Shown here one piece after another: positions 26,300 to 38,738 of a DNA stretch of 64,000 bases. The notes below the pieces were generated by a model that was not told the origin of the DNA, searched no databases, and saw only the letters and a program-made list of their open reading frames with translations. The translations under genes were made by a program, and so were the position numbers. Source of the DNA: Letharia columbiana (Eukaryota; Ascomycota; Lecanoromycetes; Lecanorales; Parmeliaceae); assembly GCF_014066305.1 (NCBI RefSeq), contig NW_023501041.1, positions 1,302,001-1,366,000 on the forward strand, given 5' to 3'. Position 1 is the first letter of the stretch; each line of letters starts with the position of its first letter.

Positions 26300-29200
26300 T
26301 CTAAGTTTATTAATATCGCTAAGATTAATATAGCGATTTATTATTAGCTAGCCCGTGAAAAAGGTAATAAGCTATTTATATTAATAATAAATAAGATCTA
26401 TAATACATCGCTTATATTATATACGCCTTCCCCTATTTAAATACCTCGCGAAACTCGTATATCGATTAATAAATTATATTTCTGCGATTTAGAAAAGAAA
26501 TATAAGAGATATTATAGTTCTAACTATCTTATTTAGATTAATAGCGTTAATAAGATTAGTTCTAAAAAGATAAAACGTAAGCTATCTATAGAGTATTACA
26601 ACTATCTCGATATTTTCGATAGAATTAAAGCGAATATACTTCTCTTATATTATTCTTATAATTATAAGCTTAAATTTAACGATAACTTCGATAAAACGAA
26701 ACTTTCGAAAAGTAGAATCTATTTAATATTAGAATATAAATTAAAATAGATAAAGAAGTATCTAGACGAATATCTAAAGAAGGGATTTATAATATTAAGC
26801 CATATATTATTCGCCTCATTTATCCTATTCGCGGAAAAGTCGAATGAAGGATTACGTTTTTATATAGACTATCGAAAGCTAAACGCTATTATTAAAAGGA
26901 ATTAATACCTAATCTTACTAATAGATAAGATTTTAATAAGAATCTAGAGATATAAATACCTTACTCGATTAGATATTATAGCCGCGTTTAATAAACTACA
27001 TATATATCTCGATAGCGAGGATTTTACTACTTTTATCACCTTCCTTAAAGTATATAAATATTAAATCCTCCCCTTCGATCTAATTAACGGCTTAACTATA
27101 TATTAATAATATATAAATAATATTCTATTTAAATACCTAAACGACTTCTATTAGATCTATCTTAATAATATACTTATTTATAATAAGATAAAAAAGAAAT
27201 ACATTTAATACGTTAGATAAATCCTTTAGAAATTAAGAGATATCGGCCTTTAGATAAATATCCTTAAGTGCGAATTTCACATTTAGAAAATTAAGTTTCT
27301 AGGCCTATTAATATCTATAGACGGGTTATAAATAGATCTTATTAAAATTTAGGCTGTTATTAAGTAGATTATACTTATTAATCTTAAAGAGATATAGGCC
27401 TTTATCGGATTTTACAATTTTTACTAGCAATTTATTAGAGATTTCTCTAAAATAGTTAAACTTATAGTAAAACTCACGATAAAAGAGGCTATATTTAATT
27501 AATTCCCAGTATATTAAAAAGTCTTTTATTTTCTAAAAGTCGCCGTTATAAAAGTCTTAATTCTATATTATTTTAATAGAATAAAGAATATCGTTCTAAA
27601 GACTAACTTTTTCAATTACGTTAACAAAGATATTCTTTTCTAATATAACGATAAAGAAGTATTTTACTCGATAGTCTTCTATAGTAAAAATCTTACTTTA
27701 GTCGAGTATAACTATTAGATCTACGATAAGAAGTTATTAATTATTATTCGCTATCTTAAATATTAGCGTTCTAAATTAAAATATATTAATATCTCTATTA
27801 AGATCTTCACGAATTATAAAAAATTAATATACTTTATTAAAGAAAGAGATCTTAGTTAACGCTAAGCTCGGTATTTAAATATATTATTAGAATTTAATAT
27901 AAAGATTATTTATCGATCTAGATCTTAGAATATTAAGATTAATATATTTATACGAATAGCTAGATATAAATTAATCGATCTCGAGAATAAATAATTACGC
28001 TAATAGTATTAGATAATTCTTATTCCTAATTGATTGAAATTAGATAATAAATATATCGACATATATATAATTAACGACTTTATTTATTATAAAGTAGTAG
28101 GAGTTAATAAGAAAGATAAATATTATATAAAAATTCGTGATGCTATCGCTAAAGGTAAGGATAAGTTTTAAGGGATTACTCTCAATAAGTACTTCGTATA
28201 AGATAAAGTACTTTATTATAAGAACTGTTTGTGAATATTCGATAATATATATATCGATGTTATTCGAGAGGTTTATAATTAATTATTCTATAATTATCTC
28301 GGAGTAGCACGTATCTATAAACTACTTAAAAGAAAATACTATTAATAAGATATAAGGGCTATCGTAGCCACCTACGTTAAGAATTACTATATCTATTAAA
28401 GAACTAAGACGCCTCGCGATCGAGAATATAATTTATTATAGTCTCTATTAATCTCATAGAAACGATAATAAGATATATCGATTAACTTCGTTATAGGCTT
28501 ATTTATATTCGATAGCTATAACGCTATTTAAATAGCGATTAATCGACTTATTAAGGAACGTTATTATATAGCCTATTTCGATATTAATAAAGATATTATC
28601 GCTAAAAAGATAGTTAACTTACTATTTAAGAAAGTATTTCGTTTATATAATTTATCGATATTAATAATATCGAATCGAGGCCCTTAATTTATAGCTATTA
28701 TATGAAAGTCTTTTTACGAGAGACTAAGTATTATAGTTAAGCTATTAATAGTCTTTTATTCTAAAATCGATAGATAGATCGAATGAGCGAATTAGGATAT
28801 AAAGCGTTATCTTCGAATATATTATAATTATATATAGAATAATTAGATAAAATAATTATCTATTATCGAGTTTATAGATAATAATACTATCTTATCGACT
28901 ATTAATATCCTATCTTTTCTCGCGAATAAGAGATTTTATTCTCGAATAACTTTTAGCTTAAATACTACCGACTATAAGATTATACGTAAACGTCTTAATA
29001 TTACTTAGACGAAGGATATTATAAATTATATAAAATAAGTTTTTAAGTATATTTAAAGTAATATAGACCGCGTTTAGAAGATTATAGTTATATAAGTTAA
29101 TAAGTATTAATAAAAGATTACTTTTTAAATAGGCGATAAGGTCTTTCTAAATAGTAAGAATATTACCTTCGATCGCCCTTCCCGTAAACTAAATTATAAG

Positions 29201-29580
29201 AGACTCGATCTATTCGAGATTATAGGCCTTATAAGAATCTTATATCGTCTAAAACTTCCGCTAATCATAAGAATCCACGACGTCTTTCACTCTAATCTCT
29301 TAAATCTCGCGGTAAATAACCTCTTATTAAGGTAGATAAATCCTTCGCCGAAGTATATTACTATTAATAATTAAATTAAATAAGTTATTAAAGAAATACT
29401 TAACTTTAAATTAATCTATAATTATCTTAAATATAAAGTTAAATAAAAAGGTCTCGATAATAACATCGTCTGATATAATACGAACGGCGATGAATTCGAA
29501 AATTGCTAGGATCTAATAGATGACTTTTATAAGCGGTATCCCGAAGAGCCTCGCCTATAAAGGAATTAGAGCGAGGGGCC
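26300..29580 (+). pseudogene. Gypsy-2 pol remnant (RT, RNase H, integrase, chromodomain)
   Basis: RT motifs: LRFYIDYRKLNA at about 26,850-26,890 (family VDYRxLN) and YLNNILIY at about 27,158-27,181 (the YLDD active site with both Asp changed to Asn, as expected from G-to-A RIP). RNase H follows around 27,560-27,870. The integrase core lies around 28,300-28,900. The GDKVFL module sits near 29,130-29,150. A chromodomain at about 29,390-29,560 reads ...YKVKxKGxD... . Chromodomains direct integration of this clade to heterochromatin, which agrees with the setting. The part near 29,450-29,600 is less mutated than the rest. Confidence 0.9.
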
Positions 29581-30280
29581 TTTAATAGTAACAGCGTTCT
29601 CGGGCCGGAACTACCTTAGATACTCTATTTTTAATCGAATTAAAACCGTCCGATATCTTTATAATAGCCTTATTTTTTCTAAAACTAAGAATTAATTTCT
29701 TAGACTTATATTAATTAGAAATCATCTTATATATGATTTTCTGCGTAGGCCCCCGTTGCTAATATAATTCTAAAGACCTTTCGAAGCTATATTAGTATAC
29801 ACATAGACCACGTTATCGCTATTACGAAATATAATTAATATTAGTTAAATAATATACTATAGAGAAGACTATATTAAAGTTACTTAATATTGAATTAGAG
29901 TTTTTAGCGCCTACGGCTCGATTCGATTTAAGAGCCCTTAATTAATTACGTTATATTATTCTATAGATATTCTATCCGCTTAAATACGAATTCGGAAATT
30001 ACTATTATTTACCCCTACGCCTATAGATATAGTTTTCGCTATATTACACCGATTTCCTCTCGGCTAGATCTTTTATATGTGTTTATATCTCGGCTAGCGA
30101 CATCGCTATAGCGTAAATATAAAAAGCTATTATCATTCTTAATACCTCTAACGGGTATGATGCTGAGATTCCCGAATACGGTTATTTCTTTACTACTTTT
30201 ATCATTTTTTTCAGACGTCAAGCGTATATATATATCTATTTTTCTATCTTTCTACTTACTAATTATAAAATATAATTTAA

Positions 30281-30296
30281 CGAAGAGGGGGGGTAG
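30281..30296 (+). other. Polypurine tract of Gypsy-2
   Basis: CGAAGAGGGGGGGTAG lies directly before the 3' LTR, the site of plus-strand priming. Confidence 0.85.
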
Positions 30297-30460
30297 TATT
30301 ACGAGCGTATCCTTGATATACCCCTCAGCTCTATAGCTAGCGGGCCTTGGCGGAGATATCCTCTATTATATTATATCTCCTTCCCACCTATATAGTTCGA
30401 TATCTTAGTTATCTTATTTAATATACCTATATTAATATTGCATCTATATCGATTCTAATA
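30297..30460 (+). repeat. 3' LTR of Gypsy-2
   Basis: 164 bp, followed by the target duplication GTTAT. Confidence 0.95.
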
Positions 30461-30465
30461 GTTAT

Positions 30466-32400
30466 AATTAAAACTACGAGAATTAAAAAGAGTATAAAGA
30501 TATATTTATTCTACGAGGGAGATAGAGAGATTAGATAAGTTTTAATATTAAAGTCTATCGCGAATATTTAATTTAGCCTAGAAATACTTTAAATAGCTCC
30601 TTTTATAACGAGATATATAATTTATCTAAATTCCTCTCTTCTTTAATTATTATAATTATAGAAATATTTTATTAATTATTTTTATAATAATAGATAAATT
30701 AATTATTTAGCGTAAATTATAAATATTAGACTCTTAATAATCTAAATCTAGATTTAGAATACATAATATTATATTTAAGAGATTTCTTATTTAAAATAGC
30801 GAGTTTAGAAATAAACTAGCGAGGATTATATCTTAATATAATAAATATTAATATAAATAATTTTTTAACGAATTAAATATAGAAGAGATTAACGATATAT
30901 TTTTATATAGTAGCTTTATTAAAATAATATATTATCTAATACTTTTATAGCTCTAAGTTAATAATTTTCTTAGATTAAGAAATCTAATATCTAGATTATA
31001 TTATAGACTTTTAAGTATTTATATATAAAGCCTTCTATAGCTACTATATAGCCTATATCGAAAGCTTTAAAGATTTTACGTATAAAGCCTTTTATAGCTA
31101 CTATATAATCTATATCGAAGATTTTAAAGATTTTATACCCGAAGTCTATTATAGTTACTACGTAGCCTATATTAAATACTTCTAAATCTCTATATATAAA
31201 GTCTTCTATAGTTATTATTAAACCTTTTATTATTAAGTCTATTAATACAATTTTAAAGATTTTAATAAAAAATATATAATACGTTATAAGTATAGAAGAT
31301 AATAAGACTCTTAATAAAAAGAAGAGAAGTCGAAGTAATTTAATAATAATATTAATATTTAAAAATAATTTATAGAGTTAGATAAATAAATATAATATTA
31401 TTATAAACTAGTTTAATATTATAAAAAGAAGTATTAAAGATTTTATATACTCATTAAAATCTAAAATAAAGGTCTTCTTCTAATTAAATCTATTAATTAG
31501 ATATTATTTTTTTATTTTTCTATTAAATACTTATATAGATAAACTCGTTTAAGCTATTTTTCTAGATATAAGAAGTAATTATTAAATATATAGAGAGATT
31601 AAATATTATATTTAATATTTATATAAGATATAAAAAAATAAGATTCTTAAGTAAGCGCTATAGTAAATATAGCGATAAATTAAGAGTATTATAGATTTAA
31701 AGCGTTAAACGCTACGCTTAAAATTATTAATATTTATAAATATTAAGATAAAGATTTATAAGAAGTATAATTCTAAATAATTAAAGAGTATATTTAGATT
31801 TAAAATTAAAGTAGTAGATTTCGAGGCGATTATCGAAGATAGACTAAGATTTCTTAAATATAAGTTTTCTATTATATCTATTTATAGATCTATTAAAGTC
31901 TATTATAAATATAATAACTAATTATTTTACTATCTAAAAATCTTTCTATAGCTTATTATATATTTCTATTTAACGAAGCTATATCTTAAAAATTTAATTA
32001 ATTTATTATTAATAAAGTATATATATAAGTATCTTCTAGATCTATTTAACGCTCTTTATTAAAAAAGTAAATTCGAATATTAATTACTCGATTTCTATTT
32101 TAAGTATATAATATCTTATAGCGTATAGTATAAAAAACGTTTAAAGATTAATATTAATTAAGATTTAAACGTAATTATAAAAGAATCTAATATTAATATA
32201 AATAAGAATTAGATATTAGATATCGATAGCGATAAAGAGAATAATAAAATAGTTTCTAATAATAGAGAAGATAGTAATAGCGATTAATAATAATATATTA
32301 AAGACTTTAGTAATTTATATATAACTCTACTATCTATAGCTTTATTACTTATAACTTTATTATCTATAACTTTACTATCTATTACTTCACTTATAACTTT
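30466..32400 (+). pseudogene. Long degraded plus-strand frame, unidentified
   Basis: If TAA and TAG are read as former Gln codons, a single plus-strand frame extends for roughly 1.9 kb. It continues the frame interrupted by Gypsy-2 at 23473. It contains tandem repeats of about 20 residues at 31020-31230 and an Asp/Ser/Asn-rich patch (DIDSDKENN) near 32,220. I do not recognise the protein family. It is the largest unexplained coding remnant in the window and belongs to the 21.5-kb insertion. Confidence 0.4.
31015..31235. repeat. Tandem repeat of about 60-bp units inside a coding remnant
   Basis: Four units of the type CTTCTATAGCTACTATATAG followed by CCTATATCGAAR. In the plus-strand frame each encodes about 20 residues beginning KPSIATI/KPFIATI/KSIIVTT. 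The period is a multiple of three, which supports protein-coding ancestry. Confidence 0.7.
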
Positions 32401-32699
32401 AATTAATATATATTTATTCTCTAGCGTAATACTATATATTTTAATATTAACTTAAGACTTTATAGAAGAATATAGTAAGATATTATATATAGAGAGTATT
32501 ATAGCTTTAGTTTATATAGAGTATAATTATATATATTAAAGGCTTCGATAAATTATATTATTTATAAATATTATATTAAATTATTTATAGTTATAAATAG
32601 CTTTAAGAAGTACTTTATTAATTTTAATATTAAATTTAATAATTAATTATTAAATAACTAATAGGTTATAATTAAGAAATTATAAAATTTTATATTTAT

Positions 32700-32795
32700 T
32701 ATTTAATCGTTAATTAATCGCTAATTAATTATTAACTAACGATTATATATTTTAAATAGTTATTAAATCGTTATATAATCGTTAATTAATAGATT
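32700..32795. repeat. Subterminal repeats, right end of the 21.5-kb insertion
   Basis: Units around ATCGTTAATTA, the reverse complement of the CGATTAA motif at 11340-11450. The insertion ends at ...CCTAGATAG (32821). Confidence 0.65.
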
Positions 32796-32822
32796 TAAAT
32801 CTACGCGAGAGGCCTAGATAGT

Positions 32823-32950
32823 AATTATTAATTTATAAGATATACGAATATTTATATATATAAAATAGGTGGCTAATAGTAACTAGTAATTACTAGCCCT
32901 AGTAATACGCGATATATTATACGATAGCCGAAGGAGCTAATATTATAACA
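32823..32950 (+). repeat. Remainder of the TRIM1 5' LTR
   Basis: 128 bp matching the distal part of the TRIM LTR, ending ATTATAACA. With 11232-11287 it rebuilds a full LTR length of 184 bp. Confidence 0.9.
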
Positions 32951-33108
32951 CTCCCCGATAGCTTTAAAAGCTAGATTCCCTAAATTCTAGTATATCGTAT
33001 TTTATATATATTAGTTTCCAAATCCACGCTTTAAATTCGAAATTAATTATTTACCCGGCCTCGTTAAATCTATAAAAAACCCCGATTGAGAAAATAGGAA
33101 GAGTGCCG

Positions 33109-33365
33109 AGGTTTTTGAATACCCGTTTCGGGACCTCGGAATAATATAAGGGTTTTTGATGTTTTACCCGTATTGTTTCGGGACTAATAATTTGCCCGTA
33201 TTACTTCGGGACCTCGAAATGATTTAAGGGTTTTATTAGTTTGCCCGTATTATTTCGGGACCTCGGAATAATATAAGGGTTTTTAATTGGTTCGAGTCCT
33301 TATATAATATAAGAGTTTTTTATTCGTATTAATTTCGAGACCTCGAATAAAATAAGAATTTTAGT
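33109..33365. repeat. TRIM1 internal minisatellite
   Basis: Four to five units of about 50-65 bp containing CCCGTATT, TTTCGGGACCTCG and AATAATATAAGGG. The corresponding array in TRIM2 is at about 38308-38555. The units are CpG-rich and relatively well kept. Confidence 0.75.
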
Positions 33366-33548
33366 TCGATATTTTTTATATAAGAATTAAATAGCGATAG
33401 CCCTCTCGTCGATAAATATGAGCTAAAAAAATAGGCTGTCGCTATAAGATATATCTATTTATAAATAATTACCGAAGACTTAGTTTAATATCTCTTAGAA
33501 AGTATAAGAATATTTAATACTACTCTACCCGCTTTCGGGCTTATAACC

Positions 33549-33731
33549 TATTAAAAGTAGGATACTAGATATATTAGAAATTGAATAATTGTAACTGAAA
33601 GACTAATTATTAATTTATGAAATATACGGATATTTATATATATAAAATAGGTGGCTAATAGTAGCTGGTAATTACTAGCCCTGATAATACGCGATATATA
33701 TGCGATAGTCGAAGGGGCTGATATTATAATA
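33549..33731 (+). repeat. 3' LTR of TRIM1
   Basis: 183 bp, starts TATTAAAAGTAGG (from TGTTGAAAG), followed directly by the ATAAT duplication at 33732-33736. Confidence 0.9.
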
Positions 33732-36700
33732 ATAATTTCTTAATCTTTAAAATCTTTTTTAAATTTTAGAAATTTCGCTTTATTAGTAAATTTATCGGCG
33801 ATAGCTATATAGCTTTCGACTTTAATAATATTAATCTTAAATATAAAATAAAGAGTATTAAATATATTTAAATTTTTAATAATATCTAATATATATCTAA
33901 GTGCGATTTTATTTTTATTTTTAAGAGATAATTAAAGAAGTAATAATACTCGCTTTCTTTTATTCTTAATAATCTTTTTATAAAAAAATAGTAGTTTTTC
34001 TTTAAACGTATTTAAAGCTATTTTTATATACTTAATACTTAAAAAGATATCCCCTTAATCTTAGTCGTTATTAATAAAGAAATTTTTATTTATAATAAAT
34101 TCTTTATTAAATTTATAAAGCTCTTTAATTAGTAAGAGTCTTAAATTTATAAGAAGATTTTATATATATAATATATTTATATAAATTATTTAGATACTTA
34201 AAACGTTAAGAAGATAGCTAAAATATATATTAAAATAAATCTTTTTAAATCTTCTTTTAATAATATTTATAAATTATATTTTATAGTTAACTTTAAAATA
34301 AAGTCTTATAAACGCTATATTATTTTTAAAAAATAGAAAAATAACTTAATTTATATCGATTTTTAAAGATCATTTAATACTTTTTATAACGACTATATAT
34401 TTATAATTATCTTTCTAAACAATTTTACTTTATACTTTAATATCTATCTTTTATTAAATAAATTTAATAAATTTTATTTTTATTATATTTAAGCTCTTTC
34501 TTAATAATATAAAATATAATAATTATTATTATACTCGCCTTCGCTCTAATTATAATATAAAATATTAGAATTATAAAATAAAAGTCTTTTATCTATTTAA
34601 AGAAATTATCTAGAGAAATATTATATTAGAAAACTTCTAAATAAATAATAAATTTAAATAATTAGATATTATTATTTAGTGTAAAGCTAGCGTAATACTT
34701 AAAAAAAGTAATCTATCGTAGAAATATTAAATTAAGTTTATTTATATTAGAAATTATTTACGTAATTATTAATTTATAGTTAAATAAGATATAACTTCTT
34801 TTAAAGTTTATATTAATTTTTCTTTTAATATTTTTTATTTATATATTATTAAATAAATAAACTTCTATTAGATTATATTTAAAGTTATTAATTAAAGAAA
34901 ATGTTAAAATTATATAATTAAGAGATAATTTATAAATTATTAAAGTTATTTTTATTATATATTTTTAAATAATAGTATAAATCGCTATTATTTTTAATAT
35001 TAAGTAATTTAATAATATCTCTTTTAAATTTATATTCTTTATTTTAGAAGAGAATATACGCGATAATATTAAAATGATAATCTATTATAACGATCGTTAA
35101 TTTATTAAAATTATTAATTATCTCGAAAGTTATTTTTTCTCTTTATTTATAGTTTTAGAGAAAAATCGCTAAAAGAGATAAGTAACTTTCGTTAAAGATA
35201 AAGTTAATAATTTATTTAATTTTATTTAAGTCTTTAAAAGAGCTTAATTAGTAGTTTTAATTAATTTAAATTCTTTAGAAAAATAATTATCTAATATACT
35301 TAATAATAAAACTCTCTTTATAATCTTTATAATAACGTCTTTTAAATTTATTACTCGCTTTATAAGTAATTATAACTTAATCTTAATAATAAATCGCTTA
35401 TTCGATATCTTAAGAGTATATAGAAAACTCTCTTTAAATCCTCTAGCGCTATTAATAAAAATCTTCTCTTTTAAATTCTATAAATCTTAAATTTATAAAA
35501 AAAATTATATTAAACTTTTATTATAAAATATATTAAAAAATTATTATAAAAAAAGAAATTAATTTACTTATTATTAATAGAACTTAGACTCTAATAAATT
35601 TTTTATTAAATATATATATTTTAAAAGATCGATAGATTTATAAGTTTAAGCGTAGTCTTATAGAGAAGATTATATAATATAAAGCTCGCTAAATTATTTA
35701 TAATTTTAAATAATAAAAAGAGATTAACTTTAATAAAATCTTTATTTTTATTATTAAGTTTATAAATTATAAAGTAATATTTACGCTAATAGCTATTTTA
35801 AATTAAAAACTTAAATAAATAGATATTAAAATCGCTTTTTTATATAGCGATATTAAGAAGATAATTTATATTATTTAATTTATTAATTTTAAAATTAAAA
35901 ATTAAAAAAATAAGATATATAAGCTTATTAAGATACTTTACGATTTAAAGTAATTCTTTAAAATTTAATATAATATTCTTATAATCTATTTAAAAAAATT
36001 AGATTTTAAATCTATTATTATTAATCTCTTTATATTTATTAATAATATTACTATTATTACTATTTACGTAAACGATATTCTATTTATAAATCTCGATAAA
36101 ATTAAAATATAGAATATTAAGAATAAGCTTAATAAGAAGTTCGAAATAATCGATTTAGAATCTTATATCTATTATCTTAATATAATAATTACTAGAGATC
36201 GTATTAATCGAATTTTACGCCTTAGTTAAAAAGGCTATATTAAAAAAATTCTAGAGAAATATAGTATATTAAGCTCTACGCTATCGCCTATTTCTATTAA
36301 TAATAATAAATTCTATATCGCTAAAGATAATTTTATCTTTATCGATTAATCTCGCTATATCTATTAGTTAGCTATAAAATTACTTATATATATAATATTA
36401 AATATTTAACTCGATATTATATTCGTCGTCTTAATAATCTTTAGATATATCTTAAATTTAAATAAATTTTATTAAAAGATTATTAAGCGTATCTTTCGAT
36501 ATTTAAATAATATTAAAAATTAATAATTAATATTTAAAGGAAATTTAAAATTATTTATTAGTTATATAGACGCGGATTAGATAAGTAATTAGAATACTTA
36601 ATATTTTATTTTTAATTATATCTTTAATATAGATAATATTATTATTAATTAATTATCGAAATAATAATCTATTATAACGCTATTCTCTTATAAAATTAAA

Positions 36701-37307
36701 TATATTAATTAGATATAAGCTATTAAGAAAATAATTTAATTATATAAACTTCTTAATTAACTTAATCTTAGCGCTAAGTATATATAGACTATTATTATTT
36801 ATTATAATAATTAAAATACTATAGCCCTTATTAAAAATTCTTAATTTTATATATATACTAAATATATCGATATTTAATATTATTATATATGAAAATAAGT
36901 TATTATTAATATCGTTATTTTTAAATATATTCTTATTAAATAATAGATAGTCGATAGATTTATTAAGATATTATCTGAGAATAAATTTAAGAAGTTTTAT
37001 ATATTAATTAGACTAAAATATCGTTTATAGTATTATTTATTTAGAGAAGTTAACTTTAACTCTAAGAAAGTTATTTTATTAATCTTCGTAATTTAGATAA
37101 TTTATTCAAGCTACTTATTAAGCCTTAGACTTAATATAAACTCGCTATTTTATATTAAAACAGCTATTTCTTTAGCGCTATTACCTCTATCGCTATTAAA
37201 TCTTTAAAGCTTTTTCGAGATATTCTTATTTATATTACTATTAGTCACTATTACTAAAAACTAGATATCTAAAATAACTTTATAAAAGTCTTATAGTCGA
37301 TTGTAAT
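33732..37307 (+). pseudogene. Copia C1, integrase-RT-RNase H part
   Basis: Continues the C1 fragment that stops at 11231 and matches C2 from about 43,300 to 47,010. Plus-strand remnants of a Ty1/Copia Pol are clear: integrase core near 34,080-34,760 and RT at about 35,620-36,540, with IYVNDILFIN near 36,065-36,095 (family YVDDILL). It continues with FEIIDLE, the YIKKILEKY block and RNase H up to about 37,290. Former Gln codons are stops throughout. The fragment is broken at its right by TRIM2, with GTAAT duplicated at 37303-37307 and 38922-38926. Confidence 0.9.
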
Positions 37308-37484
37308 TGTTGAAAGTAGAATATCAGACATATTAGAATAATTGTTACTAAAAGACTAATTATTAATTTATGAAATATACGAATATTTATATATATAAAA
37401 TAGATAACTAATAGTAACTAGTAGTTACTAGTTTTAATAATACGCGATATATATATAATAGTCGAAGGGATTAATATTATAATA
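37308..37484 (+). repeat. 5' LTR of TRIM2
   Basis: Begins TGTTGAAAGTAG and ends ATTATAATA. Confidence 0.9.
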
Positions 37485-37547
37485 CTCTCCGATAGTTCTA
37501 GAAGCTAGATTCTCTAAATCTTAATATATTATATCTTATATATATTA

Positions 37548-38209
37548 CCTTACGGAAGCTACTACACCTGGATATTTACTATTAATAGAAAATTAATAAG
37601 TTATTAGCTATAATTATACGATTTGTATAATAAGGACTACACACCGGATACATTCAGATTTTACGTTCTATATAACGTATATCGAATAGAGTTATATAAA
37701 ATTTTCTATTAATAGTAGATTCAGTTAAATTTATTATTAATGGATAGTTAATGGACAGTCAATGGAATATAAAAGAGATATCGATTTGTTATTATTTCAA
37801 TACTACGCTATAAAGTAATACATTAATATATTACTAGTAGAGAATTAATGGCTAGCGGTAATATATAAAGTTTTTCGAAAATTTCTCTAAGTCCCACAGC
37901 CCTATAGGGCTATATATCTTACTTATATATCAAATTTCGAGAAAAATCCAAAAATCGAAAAATAAATCACGTGACGTTGATGAATAGGCTATTATAAGCG
38001 AAGCGAGATACCCGGATTAGTATAAACCTTAATATATAATAAGGGAATTACGAAATAATTATTCATTAATTTCGAATATCGAATAATTTAATGTTATCGA
38101 AATCCTAATATCAATGAGACGTTGATTGAAAGTTGATTGAAAGTTATAACAAATATCGAGTTGATAGTACAGTCACGTGACATACCTTAATCGTGTATTT
38201 CCTCTAAGG
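37548..38209 (-). mobile_element. 662-bp MITE, copy 2, in TRIM2
   Basis: Reverse-orientation copy of 14183-14844, same length, with TA on both sides (37546-37547 and 38210-38211). TRIM1 provides the empty site at 33019-33020 (ATATATTAGTTTCCAAATCC), which proves insertion and a TA target. It lost very few CA/TG pairs compared with the LTR element around it. Confidence 0.93.
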
Positions 38210-38307
38210 TAGTTTTCAAATCCACGCTTTATATTCGAGATTAATTATTTACTTAATCTTATTAAATCTATAAAAAACCTTAATAGAGAAAATAGAAAGA
38301 GTGCCAA

Positions 38308-38555
38308 GGCTTTTAAATACCCGTTTCGAAACCTCAAAATGATATAAGGGTTTTGTATAATTTACTCGTATTATTTCGGGACCTCGAAATAATCTAAGGG
38401 TTTTGATAGTTTGCCTATATTATTTCGAGATCTCGAAATAATCTAAGGGTTTTAATGGTTTGCCTATATTGTTTCGGGACCTCGGAATAATCTAAGAGTT
38501 TTAATGGTTTACCCATATTGTTTCGAGACCTCGAATAAAATAAGGATTTTAGTTC
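38308..38555. repeat. TRIM2 internal minisatellite
   Basis: Same units as 33109-33365: TTTCGGGACCTCG and AATCTAAGGGTTTT blocks, four to five times. Confidence 0.75.
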
Positions 38556-38738
38556 GATATTTTTTATGTAGAGATTGAATGGCGATAGCCCTCTCGTCGG
38601 TGGGTATAAGCCAAAAAAATGGGCTATCGCCATGAGGTGTATCTATTTATAAACGATTATCGAAGACTTAGTTTAATATTCATATTAGGAAGTATAAGGA
38701 TGTTTAATACTACCCTACTCGCTTCCGAGCTTATAACC

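Larger units (their letters stand above)
23479..30460 (+). mobile_element. Ty3/Gypsy LTR retrotransposon with chromodomain, RIP-degraded (Gypsy-2)
   Basis: Two LTRs of exactly 164 bp (23479-23642 and 30297-30460) and a duplicated GTTAT target (23474-23478 and 30461-30465) bound this 6,982-bp element. LTR ends are TATTACGAGCG...TTCTAATA, RIP-changed from TGTT...AACA. A clear purine tract ending GAAGAGGGGGGGTAG precedes the 3' LTR. Gag, RT, RNase H, integrase and a C-terminal chromodomain are recognisable on the plus strand, which places it among Chromoviridae-type Gypsy elements. A short minus-strand open frame at 30039-30221 is incidental. Confidence 0.95.
11288..32821. mobile_element. 21.5-kb composite insertion in the TRIM1 LTR, class unresolved
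   Basis: The TRIM LTR breaks at 11287 and continues at 32822/32823. The outer ends are short imperfect inverted repeats: CTATTTAG at the left and, read inward, CTATCTAG at the right. Just inside, both ends carry the motif family (A)ACGATTAA / AGCGATTAA in opposite orientation: many copies at 11340-11430 and inverted copies at 32700-32795. Subterminal repeats of this type are common in cut-and-paste DNA transposons. Removing the nested B copy, Gypsy-2 and the 662-bp MITE leaves about 11.6 kb. No clear target duplication is visible beyond a single T. No transposase family could be recognised in the degraded frames, so class and unity of this element remain open. Confidence 0.55.
11232..33731 (+). 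mobile_element. TRIM1, small non-autonomous LTR element split by a 21.5-kb insertion
   Basis: Net structure is LTR (184 bp, in two pieces: 11232-11287 and about 32823-32950), a 598-bp internal unit (32951-33548) and LTR (183 bp, 33549-33731), about 965 bp in total. The LTR begins TGTTGAAAGTAG and ends ...ATTATAACA, with the usual TGTT...AACA symmetry. The same arrangement recurs at 37308-38921. The internal unit has no coding frame; it is a minisatellite of C/G-rich units. Terminal-repeat retrotransposon in miniature (TRIM) describes this architecture. Replication must have depended on another element. Confidence 0.85.

Noticed and set aside
30039..30221. 60-codon minus-strand open frame near the Gypsy-2 3' LTR
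   Set aside because: It is antisense to the element and in its 3' untranslated part, with no family resemblance.
38415..38633. 72-codon minus-strand open frame in TRIM2
   Set aside because: It falls within the GC-rich minisatellite and has no counterpart open in TRIM1.
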